A stretch of 64,000 bases of DNA from a virus: positions 62,001 through 126,000 of IMG/VR virus record IMGVR_UViG_3300024503_000441; one strand, 5' to 3'. Positions 34,332 to 42,743 of the stretch are shown here, piece after piece (the stretch's first letter is position 1; the number at the start of each line of letters is the position of its first letter). The notes below the pieces were generated by a model that did not search any database, was not told where the DNA came from, and worked only from the letters and a program-made list of their open reading frames with translations. A program made the position numbers and the translations under genes.

Positions 34332-35534
34332 ATGCTAAAATCTGATTTCATCGAAGACGTTTTCTTAGAATTTTTCGATACCTTTTCTAGGAAGAGTGTT
34401 GCCATCGCGTCTCAGGACCAGTCGGCCTGCCACAGTTTTTATAATGCTATCTATGGCGGTAAAGGACTGACTCAGGCCCAAGCCAACTACATCATAAAAA
34501 TCCTAGAAAAACACAAAAATTTGTCGGCCAACGTGGGTTTTGATTATCGACCGATATTGACACAACCCCACAAATGGAAAAATGCATTCCGAGTCATCGA
34601 CTACTCTAAAAGAGTCTATGTTGAAAAAAATGATCAAGGTCGCATCGATGTATGCCTGAAGTTTCCGTACCAACTCAAGAAGGAATTTGAGGAAGAATTT
34701 GAAGGAAAAAATGCCGAAACTACTAGTAGCCAATGGGACCATGATGCCAAGGTAAGACGTGTTCCTTTATACGACACAAACCTTATACACATTTTTGATT
34801 TTGTTTCAAAGCATGGTTTTGAAATAGATGAAACTTTCATGATAGCCATGGGAGAAGTCGAAGAAATATGGCAAAATCAAGACGATGTTGTTCCTTACTG
34901 TTATTGGGATGGTGGACATATTAGATTGAAAAATGTCTCTGATGACGCATCCAATCATTTTGTCAATCTTCGAACAGATAGATTACCTTCTGATTTAATG
35001 CTGGCGAAATCTATGGGTATTCCTTATAAACCTGGCAATCGTATTGCTTCAGATAATCTTTTATACAAGATCGCCAGCTCAGAAGAAAATCATTTTTGGA
35101 TTAAAAATGTGCAGGAGTTTATAGATCTCTGCTATCATATCGACGATCGTGTCGCTATTCTTTTGGATCCTAATAGTAATGAAATAGAATGGGTCAAAGA
35201 TTTTGTTAAAACGGTCAATGACATGGGGCATGACATCACCAAGGTACGTGTTTGTTTTAGGCAAGATAAAACTATCGATGACGGATTCAATCAATGGATC
35301 AAAGATGCCAATGTAGGCGGACCCGTTGAAGGTGGAAACATTTTAATCTTCAAAGGAAAGCCGGCAAAGTGGTTGTTTAAAGAAACAAAACATGTTACAC
35401 TATTAGCTAGTAATGGTTTGTATCCTTCACCTGGACCCATCACACGAGACTGGATTGATTCTCATCCTTGTGTGATTTATGTGGGCGATATAAAACCTAC
35501 TAGATCGAGGAATAAGAAAATTGTCGAACTGTAA
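34332..35534 (+). CDS. Conserved phage protein of unknown function before UvsW, 400 aa
   Basis: Not assigned to a family. A helical N-terminal 70 residues (FLEFFDTFSRKSVAIASQDQ, LTQAQANYIIKILEKH) precede mixed alpha/beta regions. The C-terminal half contains Rossmann-like alternating strands and helices (VAILLDPNSNEIEWVKDFVKTV, KVRVCFRQDK, HVTLLASNGLYPSPGP) without a P-loop. It overlaps uvsW by 14 bp, so it is coupled to it. A partner of the helicase or a degenerate helicase-like domain is possible. Confidence 0.65.
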   Translation: MLKSDFIEDVFLEFFDTFSRKSVAIASQDQSACHSFYNAIYGGKGLTQAQANYIIKILEKHKNLSANVGFDYRPILTQPHKWKNAFRVIDYSKRVYVEKNDQGRIDVCLKFPYQLKKEFEEEFEGKNAETTSSQWDHDAKVRRVPLYDTNLIHIFDFVSKHGFEIDETFMIAMGEVEEIWQNQDDVVPYCYWDGGHIRLKNVSDDASNHFVNLRTDRLPSDLMLAKSMGIPYKPGNRIASDNLLYKIASSEENHFWIKNVQEFIDLCYHIDDRVAILLDPNSNEIEWVKDFVKTVNDMGHDITKVRVCFRQDKTIDDGFNQWIKDANVGGPVEGGNILIFKGKPAKWLFKETKHVTLLASNGLYPSPGPITRDWIDSHPCVIYVGDIKPTRSRNKKIVEL

Positions 35535-36975
35535 ACTAATAATAAAAGACGAAGTTAATATTAAGTTTGAAGGTCTGGCTGTTGAGACACGGCGAAAGAT
35601 TGTAAACAAGTTAAAGTTCGACCTACCATACGCTCGACACATGCCCGCCTATAAGTTAGGTCGCTGGGATGGAACAAAAACATTTTTTGGTATCGGTGGA
35701 AACGGATATCTAGCGCATCTTGATGTAATACTTCCTATAATCGAGGATTCGGGTTACGATATAGAAGTAGAAGACCAACGTGTATCACACGATTTTAAGT
35801 TTGATCTTATCGGTGATGATTATTGGTCAAAGCAAGGCAAAACATGGCCAGAAGGTCATCAGTTTGCCGGAGAACCTATTGTACTTCGTGATTATCAATA
35901 TGACGTAGTCAATAAGTTTTTAGAGAACCCGCAATCACTACAGGAGGTAGCTACAGGTGCAGGCAAAACGATTACTACTGCGACGTTATCGCATCTTTGT
36001 GAGGTATATGGTCGTACGATGGTTATTGTTCCGAACAAATCGCTTGTTGAACAAACTGAAGCGGACTACAAAAATCTCGGCTTAGATGTCGGTGTTTATT
36101 TCGGCGATAGGAAAGAACTCAATAGGACACACACAGTATGCACATGGCAAAGTCTCAATGTGCTAGATAAGAAAAGCTATGACGAAGAAAGCCTAACACT
36201 AGCAGAGTTCTGCGAAGGAGTCGTGGCTGTCATAGTCGACGAGGTACATCAGGCTAAGGCAGATGTGCTGACAAAACTGTTAACTCAGAACTTCCGTAAC
36301 TGCGGAATACGTTGGGGGTTAACAGGAACCATTCCTAAAGAAAAGTGGGAGTTTCAAAGTGTTTTGGCCAGTATAGGTCCAGTAATCAATCAAGTCACAG
36401 CACACGATCTCCAGCAAAAAGATGTTCTAGCAAAACTAGATATACAAATATTACAGACATCTGATGTGCAGGTATTTAGGAACTATCAAGAAGAATATAC
36501 TTGGTTAGTAACTGACAGCAAAAGATTAGACTGGATCGCCGACAAAATAAAAAGTTTTAGGTCTACTGGAAATACTCTTGTATTAGTGAATCGCATTGAT
36601 ACAGGAGAAAAACTCATTGATAGGATTCCTGATGCTGTCTTTATCAGCGGTGCTGTTAAACTAGACGAACGCAAGGAAGAATATGATGAAGTTAAAACAA
36701 GTGATGACAAGGTTATTGTGGCGACTTACGGTGTGGCCGCTGTTGGCATTAATATTCCAAGGATTTTTAATCTGGTTCTTATTGAGCCCGGAAAGAGCTT
36801 TGTCCGCGTTATACAAAGCATTGGGCGAGGCATTAGAAAAGCAGAAGACAAAGACTTCGTACAGATCTGGGACATCACCAGCACCTGTAAGTATGCCAAG
36901 CGACATCTCACCGAACGCAAAAAATATTATAAGGAAGCAAAGTATCCGTTCACGGTTACAAAGGTAAACACATGA
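35521..36975 (+). CDS. uvsW: UvsW-like superfamily 2 helicase
   Basis: 484 residues with a TTG start inside the previous gene. The N-terminal domain (KFDLPYARHMPAYKLGRWDG) is typical of UvsW. Motif I is ATGAGKT (144-150), motif II DEVH (240-243), motif III LTGT and motif VI QSIGRGIRK. It unwinds R-loops and branched DNA, ends origin-dependent replication and aids recombination. It is followed by a 4-base overlap with the next gene. Confidence 0.93.
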   Translation: MSNCKLIIKDEVNIKFEGLAVETRRKIVNKLKFDLPYARHMPAYKLGRWDGTKTFFGIGGNGYLAHLDVILPIIEDSGYDIEVEDQRVSHDFKFDLIGDDYWSKQGKTWPEGHQFAGEPIVLRDYQYDVVNKFLENPQSLQEVATGAGKTITTATLSHLCEVYGRTMVIVPNKSLVEQTEADYKNLGLDVGVYFGDRKELNRTHTVCTWQSLNVLDKKSYDEESLTLAEFCEGVVAVIVDEVHQAKADVLTKLLTQNFRNCGIRWGLTGTIPKEKWEFQSVLASIGPVINQVTAHDLQQKDVLAKLDIQILQTSDVQVFRNYQEEYTWLVTDSKRLDWIADKIKSFRSTGNTLVLVNRIDTGEKLIDRIPDAVFISGAVKLDERKEEYDEVKTSDDKVIVATYGVAAVGINIPRIFNLVLIEPGKSFVRVIQSIGRGIRKAEDKDFVQIWDITSTCKYAKRHLTERKKYYKEAKYPFTVTKVNT

Positions 36976-37478
36976 GAATATTAACATTAAACAACACATC
37001 ATTCGATTTGAATGAACTACCAGACGAAGTAGATGAAGATACTAGATTCAGTGTGCTAGATAACAGTAATCCCAACGAACCGGATTTCTTTTTTATGCCG
37101 CTGATTTTTCTTGAATCTTTTAATAGTCCTGCTATATTACTAAACATAGGCGGATATGAAGTACAGATGCCTTTAGATTGGTGCATGGTAGTTGGTGACA
37201 AGGAATGCGGCTTAGATCCAGAAGTCCTTCCACTAACTAGCATCAACGAAAGAGGGTTTGATGCATTGATCTTCAATCCTATAAAAGGTTTTAAGGCAGA
37301 GTTTTATCCGATTGAGATAGTAAATATTTTTCAAGATGTTAAATGGTATTTTCCAAAGATGAAAAACGGACAACTGCTAACAGTACCATTGCATGATGGA
37401 GAAAATCCTCCATGTGCATATTTTGTCAAAGAAGTTAGCAGACAGAGTGAAGTATTGCAGTTGGAAAAAATACTATGA
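36972..37478 (+). CDS. Conserved phage protein of unknown function, 168 aa
   Basis: Not assigned. A beta-rich, acidic protein with LLNIGGYEVQMPLDWCMVVGDKE and DALIFNPIKGFKAEFYPIEIVNIFQDVKWYFPKMKNGQLLTVPL, a pattern conserved in T4-like phages of aquatic bacteria next to replication genes. ATGA overlaps with uvsW upstream and with the 37475 gene downstream indicate tight co-translation. Confidence 0.7.
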   Translation: MRILTLNNTSFDLNELPDEVDEDTRFSVLDNSNPNEPDFFFMPLIFLESFNSPAILLNIGGYEVQMPLDWCMVVGDKECGLDPEVLPLTSINERGFDALIFNPIKGFKAEFYPIEIVNIFQDVKWYFPKMKNGQLLTVPLHDGENPPCAYFVKEVSRQSEVLQLEKIL

Positions 37479-37735
37479 TACCAGGCACAGATACAAGTAG
37501 GAGATATTGGGGTGAAAACTACGATGGGTTCGAACGTACTGCTGCATGGAAAAAAGAGTTTTGTTGGCTTCCAAAGAAATGTCATATCACGAAAAAAATT
37601 CTATGGTTCGTGCCTGCATACCATGGCGTGGCCCTATACCCAGGACCGACTGAAGCGGTAGTAGAGTTTCGTTGCTATTCCAAGGAAACTTTTATGACCA
37701 AAGCTCTTAAAGGAGAACTGAGATGGGATCGTTAA
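37475..37735 (+). CDS. Hypothetical protein, 86 aa
   Basis: Not recognised. A basic, aromatic-rich protein (RRYWGENYDGFERTAAWKKEF, ILWFVPAYHGVALYPGP). It is coupled by overlaps on both sides within the uvsW-gp62 operon, so it is a real gene with an unknown replication-linked role. Confidence 0.6.
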   Translation: MIPGTDTSRRYWGENYDGFERTAAWKKEFCWLPKKCHITKKILWFVPAYHGVALYPGPTEAVVEFRCYSKETFMTKALKGELRWDR

Positions 37736-38007
37736 AACCGGGCGCAACTTATATCTACGAAAGACAAGGTGGTACGGTCTATGCCAGAGAGATGGGGTCT
37801 GATCCTAGCAGTCGCATCGTGATAGGTTATGACTGGCAACTTGAAGATAATCCTGCAAGAGTTCGAGGTACCGCGAGAGAAACTGTATTAGAAAATCAAC
37901 TGTGGCACGAGATACGATTGGCGGCAAAAACCAACAAAAACTTGCAAGACGCATTAGATCGTGCTAAAATAATATATGAGCTGAGTAAGAAAGATGGGCA
38001 AGAATAA
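37723..38007 (+). CDS. Conserved small phage protein, 94 aa
   Basis: MGSLKPGATYIYERQGGTVYARE and a C-terminal helix (LWHEIRLAAKTNKNLQDALDRAKIIYELS) are conserved in T4-like phages directly upstream of gp62 or near it. The function is unknown. It overlaps its neighbours by 13-14 bp. Confidence 0.75.
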   Translation: MGSLKPGATYIYERQGGTVYAREMGSDPSSRIVIGYDWQLEDNPARVRGTARETVLENQLWHEIRLAAKTNKNLQDALDRAKIIYELSKKDGQE

Positions 38008-38473
38008 ACACGTAGACCTATTCAAAGATATGATACCTGCTGTTGATATGGGTATCAAAGAGCTTTGGGATGCCGCCACTGATGAAGGTCGCAAAGAAAT
38101 CAAAGGCGACCTCTTCAATCTTAATAGATATATCAGCAGTGTTAAAACCAGCAACTCTGAACTACAAGAGCATTATCTCCTAACAGTTAATGAATACTAC
38201 AACAAGAACTGGAATGAGATCAGCGCACACCCAAAGCTACAATGGCTTACTCTAGTGGCATGTAGTCATGAATCTAAGAAAGCACATTTTCACGAATGGA
38301 TTCCTTTAAAGAAAGTTAAGAATCGCAAAGAAGAAGTTTTATCGGAACTGTTTCCCAATATGAAACTTGATGATATTTCTGCATTGGCCGCTATCACTAC
38401 AGATAAAGAGATAAAGGAATACTGTGAGACACTTGGTTGGGATAAAAAAGAAATCAATGGACTTAAACTATAA
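37994..38473 (+). CDS. 62: gp62-like clamp-loader small subunit
   Basis: 159 residues. VDLFKDMIPAVDMGIKELWD, FNLNRYISSVKTSN, HYLLTVNEYYNKNW and SHESKKAHFHEWIPLKK match the order of gp62 proteins of cyanophage-type T4 relatives. gp62 pairs with gp44 to load the gp45 clamp; gp44 and gp45 are not in the window. The C-terminal helix overlaps the zinc-finger gene by 17 bp. Confidence 0.75.
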   Translation: MGKNKHVDLFKDMIPAVDMGIKELWDAATDEGRKEIKGDLFNLNRYISSVKTSNSELQEHYLLTVNEYYNKNWNEISAHPKLQWLTLVACSHESKKAHFHEWIPLKKVKNRKEEVLSELFPNMKLDDISALAAITTDKEIKEYCETLGWDKKEINGLKL

Positions 38474-39140
38474 GTGTGAACACTGCGGTAAGTTATTCGC
38501 TAAAGAAAAAACTTTAGTAGTTCACCTTTGTGAGCAGAAGCGTAGATACATCAGCCGTAATGAACGGCATGTACAAGCAGGTCTTCTCACGTTTCAAAAG
38601 TTCTATGAAGTCGCACAAAAGAATAAAACTCCTAAGACATTTGATGAGTTTGAAGCCAGTCCTTATTACACGGCATTCGTTAAGTTTGGCAGCTTTCTGA
38701 TCAATACCTCGCCTATATATCCTGAACAGTTTATTGATTTTGTTGTAAAGAGTGGAGTGAAACTAGATCACTGGTGTCGAGACGAACTCTATGAACAATA
38801 CCTTAGCGAACTAGTAAAAAAAGAGCCTGCAGACGGTGCTATACAGCGATCTATTAAAACTATGATGGATTGGGGTGATGCTAACAATGCACCGTGGGAG
38901 CATTATTTTCAATACGTCAATCTAAACAGAGCCACACACGATATCCGAGAAGGATTGGTAAGTCCTTGGTTAGTGTTAAATACCAAATCGGGGAAAGAGA
39001 TGTTGTCTAGGATGAACGATGAGCAGTTAGAAATAATAGGCCCGATTATAGATCCACAGTTCTGGATTCGAAGGTTTAAAGCACTGCCTGCTGATATCGA
39101 ACTCATCAAAGACGTTGTTAAAGAAGCGAAAATTTTATAA
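38457..39140 (+). CDS. C2H2 zinc-finger phage protein, 227 aa
   Basis: The ATG at 38457 lets the protein start with MDLNYKCEHCGKLFAKEKTLVVHLC, a C-x2-C-x12-x-H-type finger. The remaining 200 residues are helical (FGSFLINTSPIYPEQFIDFVVKSG, HWCRDELYEQYLSELV, AIQRSIKTMMDWGD) and conserved in aquatic T4-like phages beside gp62. It probably binds DNA or a replication protein, but the role is unknown. Confidence 0.7.
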   Translation: MDLNYKCEHCGKLFAKEKTLVVHLCEQKRRYISRNERHVQAGLLTFQKFYEVAQKNKTPKTFDEFEASPYYTAFVKFGSFLINTSPIYPEQFIDFVVKSGVKLDHWCRDELYEQYLSELVKKEPADGAIQRSIKTMMDWGDANNAPWEHYFQYVNLNRATHDIREGLVSPWLVLNTKSGKEMLSRMNDEQLEIIGPIIDPQFWIRRFKALPADIELIKDVVKEAKIL

Positions 39141-39364
39141 TGCCTAAAAGACCTAAAGAAGAAGTAGTAGAAGAAGAACTGGCTGATAACGAAGAGTTTA
39201 TTTCCAGAGACGATCTAGACATCGAAGTAGTCGTTGGCAATGAATCACCTGATGTATATGTTAAGTTTAGTGGCTTCGAAGACGAAGAAGATGCTGAAGA
39301 GTATGCACAGTTTTTAGCTGACACGTTACCTCTACTATTATTCGAAACGACGAGATTGCAGTAA
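39140..39364 (+). CDS. Small acidic conserved phage protein, 74 aa
   Basis: An acidic N-terminal third, then VVGNESPDVYVKFSGFEDEEDAEEYAQFLADTLPLLLFE, a short beta-hairpin plus helix. It is coupled by 1-base overlaps to both neighbours. The function is unknown. Confidence 0.65.
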   Translation: MPKRPKEEVVEEELADNEEFISRDDLDIEVVVGNESPDVYVKFSGFEDEEDAEEYAQFLADTLPLLLFETTRLQ

Positions 39365-39555
39365 TGAAAACCAGAAAGTTACAAGATGGTTCTGAAGTTC
39401 AAGAACTTGAGGAACCAAAAATCCTTACCGTTAAAACGAAATGTCCAGAAAAATGGTTATTGGTTGACTTAGAGACTGGAGAGCGTTATACTGGATACAT
39501 TACTGATGGAAATCAAAGTTGGAAAAAAGTTAATACATGCCGGACATTGACATAG
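39364..39555 (+). CDS. Small conserved phage protein, 63 aa
   Basis: A beta-rich mini-protein (CPEKWLLVDLETGERYTGYITDGNQSWKKV) that overlaps the DnaE-like gene by 19 bp. Similar short proteins occur beside this DnaE-like gene in related phages. Its function is unknown, but strict coupling suggests that it works with the DnaE-like protein. Confidence 0.65.
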   Translation: MKTRKLQDGSEVQELEEPKILTVKTKCPEKWLLVDLETGERYTGYITDGNQSWKKVNTCRTLT

Positions 39556-40115
39556 ATTTCGTTGATAGAGACCAAGCACTAAAGTTGTTCAAACATATAC
39601 GTGCTAGTCGAATCGAAGATGGTTCTCTTGTAAAACATAATACAGGAGTATACTTTCACGAAGTACCTATGAATGCAGAAAACGGTATGTGTGCAGTACC
39701 GTATGAAGAAGCAGAGGAACGTGGTTATTTTAAAATAGATTTTTTAAATGTAAGTATCTACAAAGGCATCCGAGATGAAGAGCATCTCAAGAAACTGATG
39801 GAGACTGAACCACTATGGGATCTACTGGAACAAGAAGAATTCACGGACTTACTGTTTCACGTAAATGGGCACAGTTCATTGATGAAACAGATGAAACCCC
39901 GAAGTATCGAAGAGTTGGCAATGTGCTTGTCTTTGATACGCCCGGGCAAACGGCACCTACAAGGGAAGACCTGGAGCGAGATTGGTGCGGAGATATGGAA
40001 GAAGCCGACGAACGGTGACTACTATTTCAAGAAGAGCCACGCTGTAGCGTATGCCACTGCTGTAGCAGTACAGATGAATCTAATCTGCGAGCAGATCAGT
40101 TATGGATATAGTTAA
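39537..40115 (+). CDS. Miniature DnaE-like (C-family DNA polymerase) protein, 192 aa
   Basis: This small protein keeps the palm landmarks of bacterial DNA polymerase III alpha in order: PDIDIDF (residues 2-8, equivalent to the E. coli PDFDVDF with Asp401/Asp403), KHNTGVYF (HAGGVVI-like), FKIDFLNVS (Asp68, equivalent to Asp555), LSLIRPGKRHLQG (LFRPGP-like) and FKKSHAVAYA (FNKSHSAAYA-like). All three catalytic Asp are present, although DnaE is over 1,100 residues and the spacing is collapsed. Related phages carry it too, usually annotated as DNA polymerase. Whether it polymerises alone is unknown. Confidence 0.85.
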   Translation: MPDIDIDFVDRDQALKLFKHIRASRIEDGSLVKHNTGVYFHEVPMNAENGMCAVPYEEAEERGYFKIDFLNVSIYKGIRDEEHLKKLMETEPLWDLLEQEEFTDLLFHVNGHSSLMKQMKPRSIEELAMCLSLIRPGKRHLQGKTWSEIGAEIWKKPTNGDYYFKKSHAVAYATAVAVQMNLICEQISYGYS

Positions 40116-40483
40116 GGTGCTTTTCGCACCAAAGTAATCGATTTACGTTTAATACGTTTAACGATTATATCATTAAGGCTAGTACATGGCCCTAGTACTA
40201 CCTTTACATCTTTGGTAGCAAAGTTCCTAATAACGTACCTAAACTGTATTATTTCTTTGTTTAGGAAAATATTGATAGGTATTTGTCTATTAGACTCCCA
40301 CCACCAAGCTTCTCCTAGCTCTAAGAACTTGGCTTTTTCAGCTTCTGTGCGAATAGATGAATAATCGTAGATGCTGGTAACTTGAGCATCCTGATTGATT
40401 ATTATCCCCACGTATTCCTGATTTACGTGGGTTAGGATACTTATGAATGGAAAGTTTTCTTGTAAGTTTTCTGTTATTCTCAT
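40112..40483 (-). CDS. Conserved phage protein of unknown function, 123 aa
   Basis: ILTHVNQEYVGIIINQDAQVTSIYD, LELGEAWWWESNRQIPINIFL, FRYVIRNFATKDVKVVLGPCTSLND and a basic tail form a pattern conserved in T4-like phages of aquatic hosts, where it is also usually alone on its strand. The function is unknown. The stop overlaps the DnaE-like stop by 4 bp, convergent. It lies divergent to the structural gene at 40513. Confidence 0.75.
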   Translation of the reverse strand: MRITENLQENFPFISILTHVNQEYVGIIINQDAQVTSIYDYSSIRTEAEKAKFLELGEAWWWESNRQIPINIFLNKEIIQFRYVIRNFATKDVKVVLGPCTSLNDIIVKRIKRKSITLVRKAP

Positions 40484-40486
40484 CGA

Positions 40487-40492
40487 TAAATA
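40487..40492 (+). promoter_or_regulatory. Late TAAATA motif
   Basis: TAAATA 20 bases before the ATG at 40513, with AAAGG in between. This leaves a short conventional leader, unlike the N5 class. Confidence 0.5.
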
Positions 40493-40512
40493 CTATAAAG
40501 GTCCGCTAATGT

Positions 40513-41622
40513 ATGCAACTTAACCCAGTTTATTTATATCCAAATAAAATAGATGTTTTTACCAATGCGTTAGCTTCCTGGAAAACAGAGAGGTATCGTA
40601 GAGTGTACAACCGCAACCTAAAAGTATATCGAGGTGTCGACAATCGCATCGATCTGCAGGTCCGTAACAGCGACGAAAAAGCCGCCGATATTACTGGATC
40701 TGTTTTGGTATTTAACATCGTAGGAAGAGAGACCAGAGATTTAGTGGTCCAGAAAGACTGCATGACTGTAGCAAACAGTTCAGGCAAGGTATATGTCACC
40801 TTAGGTGAAAGCGATCTAGCCACACTAGACCCAGGAATGTACAACTACAGTGTCATTCAAGAAATAAGACAAGTAGAAGGCGACGGCTACAGAGTTAGCA
40901 GTAGAACACCATTGTACACTGATGCACAGTATGGTGCCAGCGGAACTTTAGAAATATCAAATGATGTTGCTGGTGAAATACATGACAGTCTCGAGATAAC
41001 AAAGTTTAACTATATCAATCCATGGGTCACTGGATATGATAATCCTGCATATAGTGTCAGCAGTATAATCGACACACGACATTATCTAGAGACTCCGCAG
41101 AGTCTACATACCCTAGCAATCTACTCAACAAACTACAGCGGTAAAGTATTGATACAAGGAAGCCTAGACGAGAGTGCAGTTCCGGGAGAATCATCATGGG
41201 TTAATATTCCAGATAGTTCTATTAGCCCTGGCGGCAATAACTTTGAAATACTAAACACACCACTAGTTTATAAAAATGTTACAGGAAAGTGGGTTTGGTT
41301 AAGATTATATTTTGGATCAAACAAAGGTTTCTATGCATCATTTACCGTGCAACAAACAACTCTTGGAAACTATATCGTAGACATCGATAACGGAGGCCAA
41401 GGTTATTCTACTGGAGATCAAATCGTTATTAACGGTCGTTCTTTAGGCGGCACATCTCCTACCAATGATCTTTTCTTAACGGTAACATCGACCACCGGTA
41501 TTGGCGGAATCGCTCAAGTAAATTGGACTGGCGTTTCTCCGATTGGATATCGAACTTACTTTGTAACACCAGCAATGTTACCAACTACAGGCGGACGTAT
41601 TGACAAACTATTATACAGATAA
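40513..41622 (+). CDS. Structural (baseplate/fibre) protein, 369 aa
   Basis: The N-terminal domain YRRVYNRNLKVYRGVDNRIDLQVRNSDEK is typical of phage structural proteins that begin with an immunoglobulin-like domain; LEITKFNYINP and a jelly-roll-like central region follow. The C-terminus carries the module YSTGDQIVINGRSLGGTSPTND, also found in the giant fibre protein. It lies away from the virion block, inside the replication genes, but behind a late TAAATA motif. Confidence 0.75.
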   Translation: MQLNPVYLYPNKIDVFTNALASWKTERYRRVYNRNLKVYRGVDNRIDLQVRNSDEKAADITGSVLVFNIVGRETRDLVVQKDCMTVANSSGKVYVTLGESDLATLDPGMYNYSVIQEIRQVEGDGYRVSSRTPLYTDAQYGASGTLEISNDVAGEIHDSLEITKFNYINPWVTGYDNPAYSVSSIIDTRHYLETPQSLHTLAIYSTNYSGKVLIQGSLDESAVPGESSWVNIPDSSISPGGNNFEILNTPLVYKNVTGKWVWLRLYFGSNKGFYASFTVQQTTLGNYIVDIDNGGQGYSTGDQIVINGRSLGGTSPTNDLFLTVTSTTGIGGIAQVNWTGVSPIGYRTYFVTPAMLPTTGGRIDKLLYR

Positions 41623-41628
41623 TACAAT
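41600..41628 (+). promoter_or_regulatory. 61: sigma70-type promoter for primase
   Basis: TTGACA at 41600-41605, 17-base spacer, TACAAT at 41623-41628. Five bases separate TACAAT from the ATG at 41634. The promoter lies inside the 3' end of the structural gene. Confidence 0.75.
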
Positions 41629-41633
41629 AAAGT

Positions 41634-42638
41634 ATGACTCTGGTAATAGATACATTCCGTAAACTACTCCCACCCCGTGCTAAGGCAACTCCCTCTGGGT
41701 GGACTAGTTTCAATGCCCCATGTTGCGGTCATCGTGGCCATAGTCCAGATACTCGAAAACGTGGTGGAGTAAGGTTTGACCAAGGAATAGTATTCAACTG
41801 TTTCAACTGCAAGTTTAGTGCAAGTTGGCAACCGGGTCGCCCAATATCAGAAAAACTAAAAGCTCTATGTCGTTGGCTCGGTGCCACTGAAGATGATATC
41901 AAGACGTTAGTCTTTGAAGCATTAAAAACAGAAGCGCCAGACTATGTACACGAAGTCAAAGAAGCAGTTAGCTTCACTCCTAAAAAACTACCCGAAGGAA
42001 GTGCTCCACTAACAGAGTGGGCTGAACATCCTTGTTTGCCTGAAGAGTACGGCATTAAGATAGCAGAAGTTGTAGAATATCTAACTAATAGAGGACTAGA
42101 TCCAACTGATCCTTTGTATCATTGGAGTCCTGAAGCAGGGTATGAGAATCGTGTGATCATTCCATTCTTTTATAATGGTGTCGTTGTTGGTAACACAGCA
42201 CGTAAGGTCACTGAAGGAAAACCAAAGTATCTTTCTGATCAACATCCACATTTTGTCTTTAATATCGATTCTCAAGAAGAGGATCAAAAATATCTCTTTG
42301 TATGTGAAGGCCCGTTTGATGCTATATCAGTAGGAGGTGTAGCTTTGCTAACCAATGATATAGCAGATCAGCAGGCACGTATCATAAACAGCCTGGGTGC
42401 AGAAGTTATCGTTATTCCGGATCAAGATGAAGCAGGGCTAAATCTAATAAAGAAAGCCATAGATTATGATTGGTCTGTGGCGTTTCCTAACTGGGATATT
42501 GATGTCAAAGATCCTGCAGATGCTGTGCTTAAATATGGAAAACTATTTGTCATAGTTGACGCTATCAAAACAGCTCAAAAAGGCAAGATAAAAATAACGA
42601 TGGCTATGAATAAATTTAAAAACAATCTAGAGAAATAA
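41634..42638 (+). CDS. 61: gp61-like DNA primase
   Basis: 334 residues (T4 342). The N-terminal zinc-ribbon uses APCCGHRGH (residues 28-36) and CFNCK (56-60). The TOPRIM catalytic core has FVCEGPFDAIS (the conserved Glu) and VIVIPDQDEAG (the DxD-type acid pair). It makes RNA primers with the gp41 helicase, whose gene lies three genes downstream. Its stop abuts the ATG of the small basic gene. Confidence 0.92.
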   Translation: MTLVIDTFRKLLPPRAKATPSGWTSFNAPCCGHRGHSPDTRKRGGVRFDQGIVFNCFNCKFSASWQPGRPISEKLKALCRWLGATEDDIKTLVFEALKTEAPDYVHEVKEAVSFTPKKLPEGSAPLTEWAEHPCLPEEYGIKIAEVVEYLTNRGLDPTDPLYHWSPEAGYENRVIIPFFYNGVVVGNTARKVTEGKPKYLSDQHPHFVFNIDSQEEDQKYLFVCEGPFDAISVGGVALLTNDIADQQARIINSLGAEVIVIPDQDEAGLNLIKKAIDYDWSVAFPNWDIDVKDPADAVLKYGKLFVIVDAIKTAQKGKIKITMAMNKFKNNLEK

Positions 42639-42743
42639 ATGATTAAAAAATGGTTAAAGTGGTTTCGTGAATGGAGAGAACTGAGAGCTTTTAGAAAGAA
42701 AGTAGCCAGACTAAAAGATAAGGATCCGTTCATTTACAAATGA
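42639..42743 (+). CDS. Tiny basic protein, 34 aa
   Basis: The ORF starts at the base after the primase stop (TAAATG) and its TGA overlaps the carbamoyltransferase ATG (ATGA). The protein is one amphipathic, Lys/Arg/Trp-rich helix (KKWLKWFREWRELRAFRKK) ending in KDKDPFIYK. The DPFIY ending recurs in tiny proteins of related phages. It could bind nucleic acid or membrane; no function is known. Perfect coupling argues that it is translated. Confidence 0.7.
   Translation: MIKKWLKWFREWRELRAFRKKVARLKDKDPFIYK

Noticed and set aside
39815-40018. 67-codon frame inside the DnaE-like gene, considered as a sign of frameshift
   Set aside because: The DnaE motifs all fall in one uninterrupted frame (39537-40115), so no frameshift is needed.
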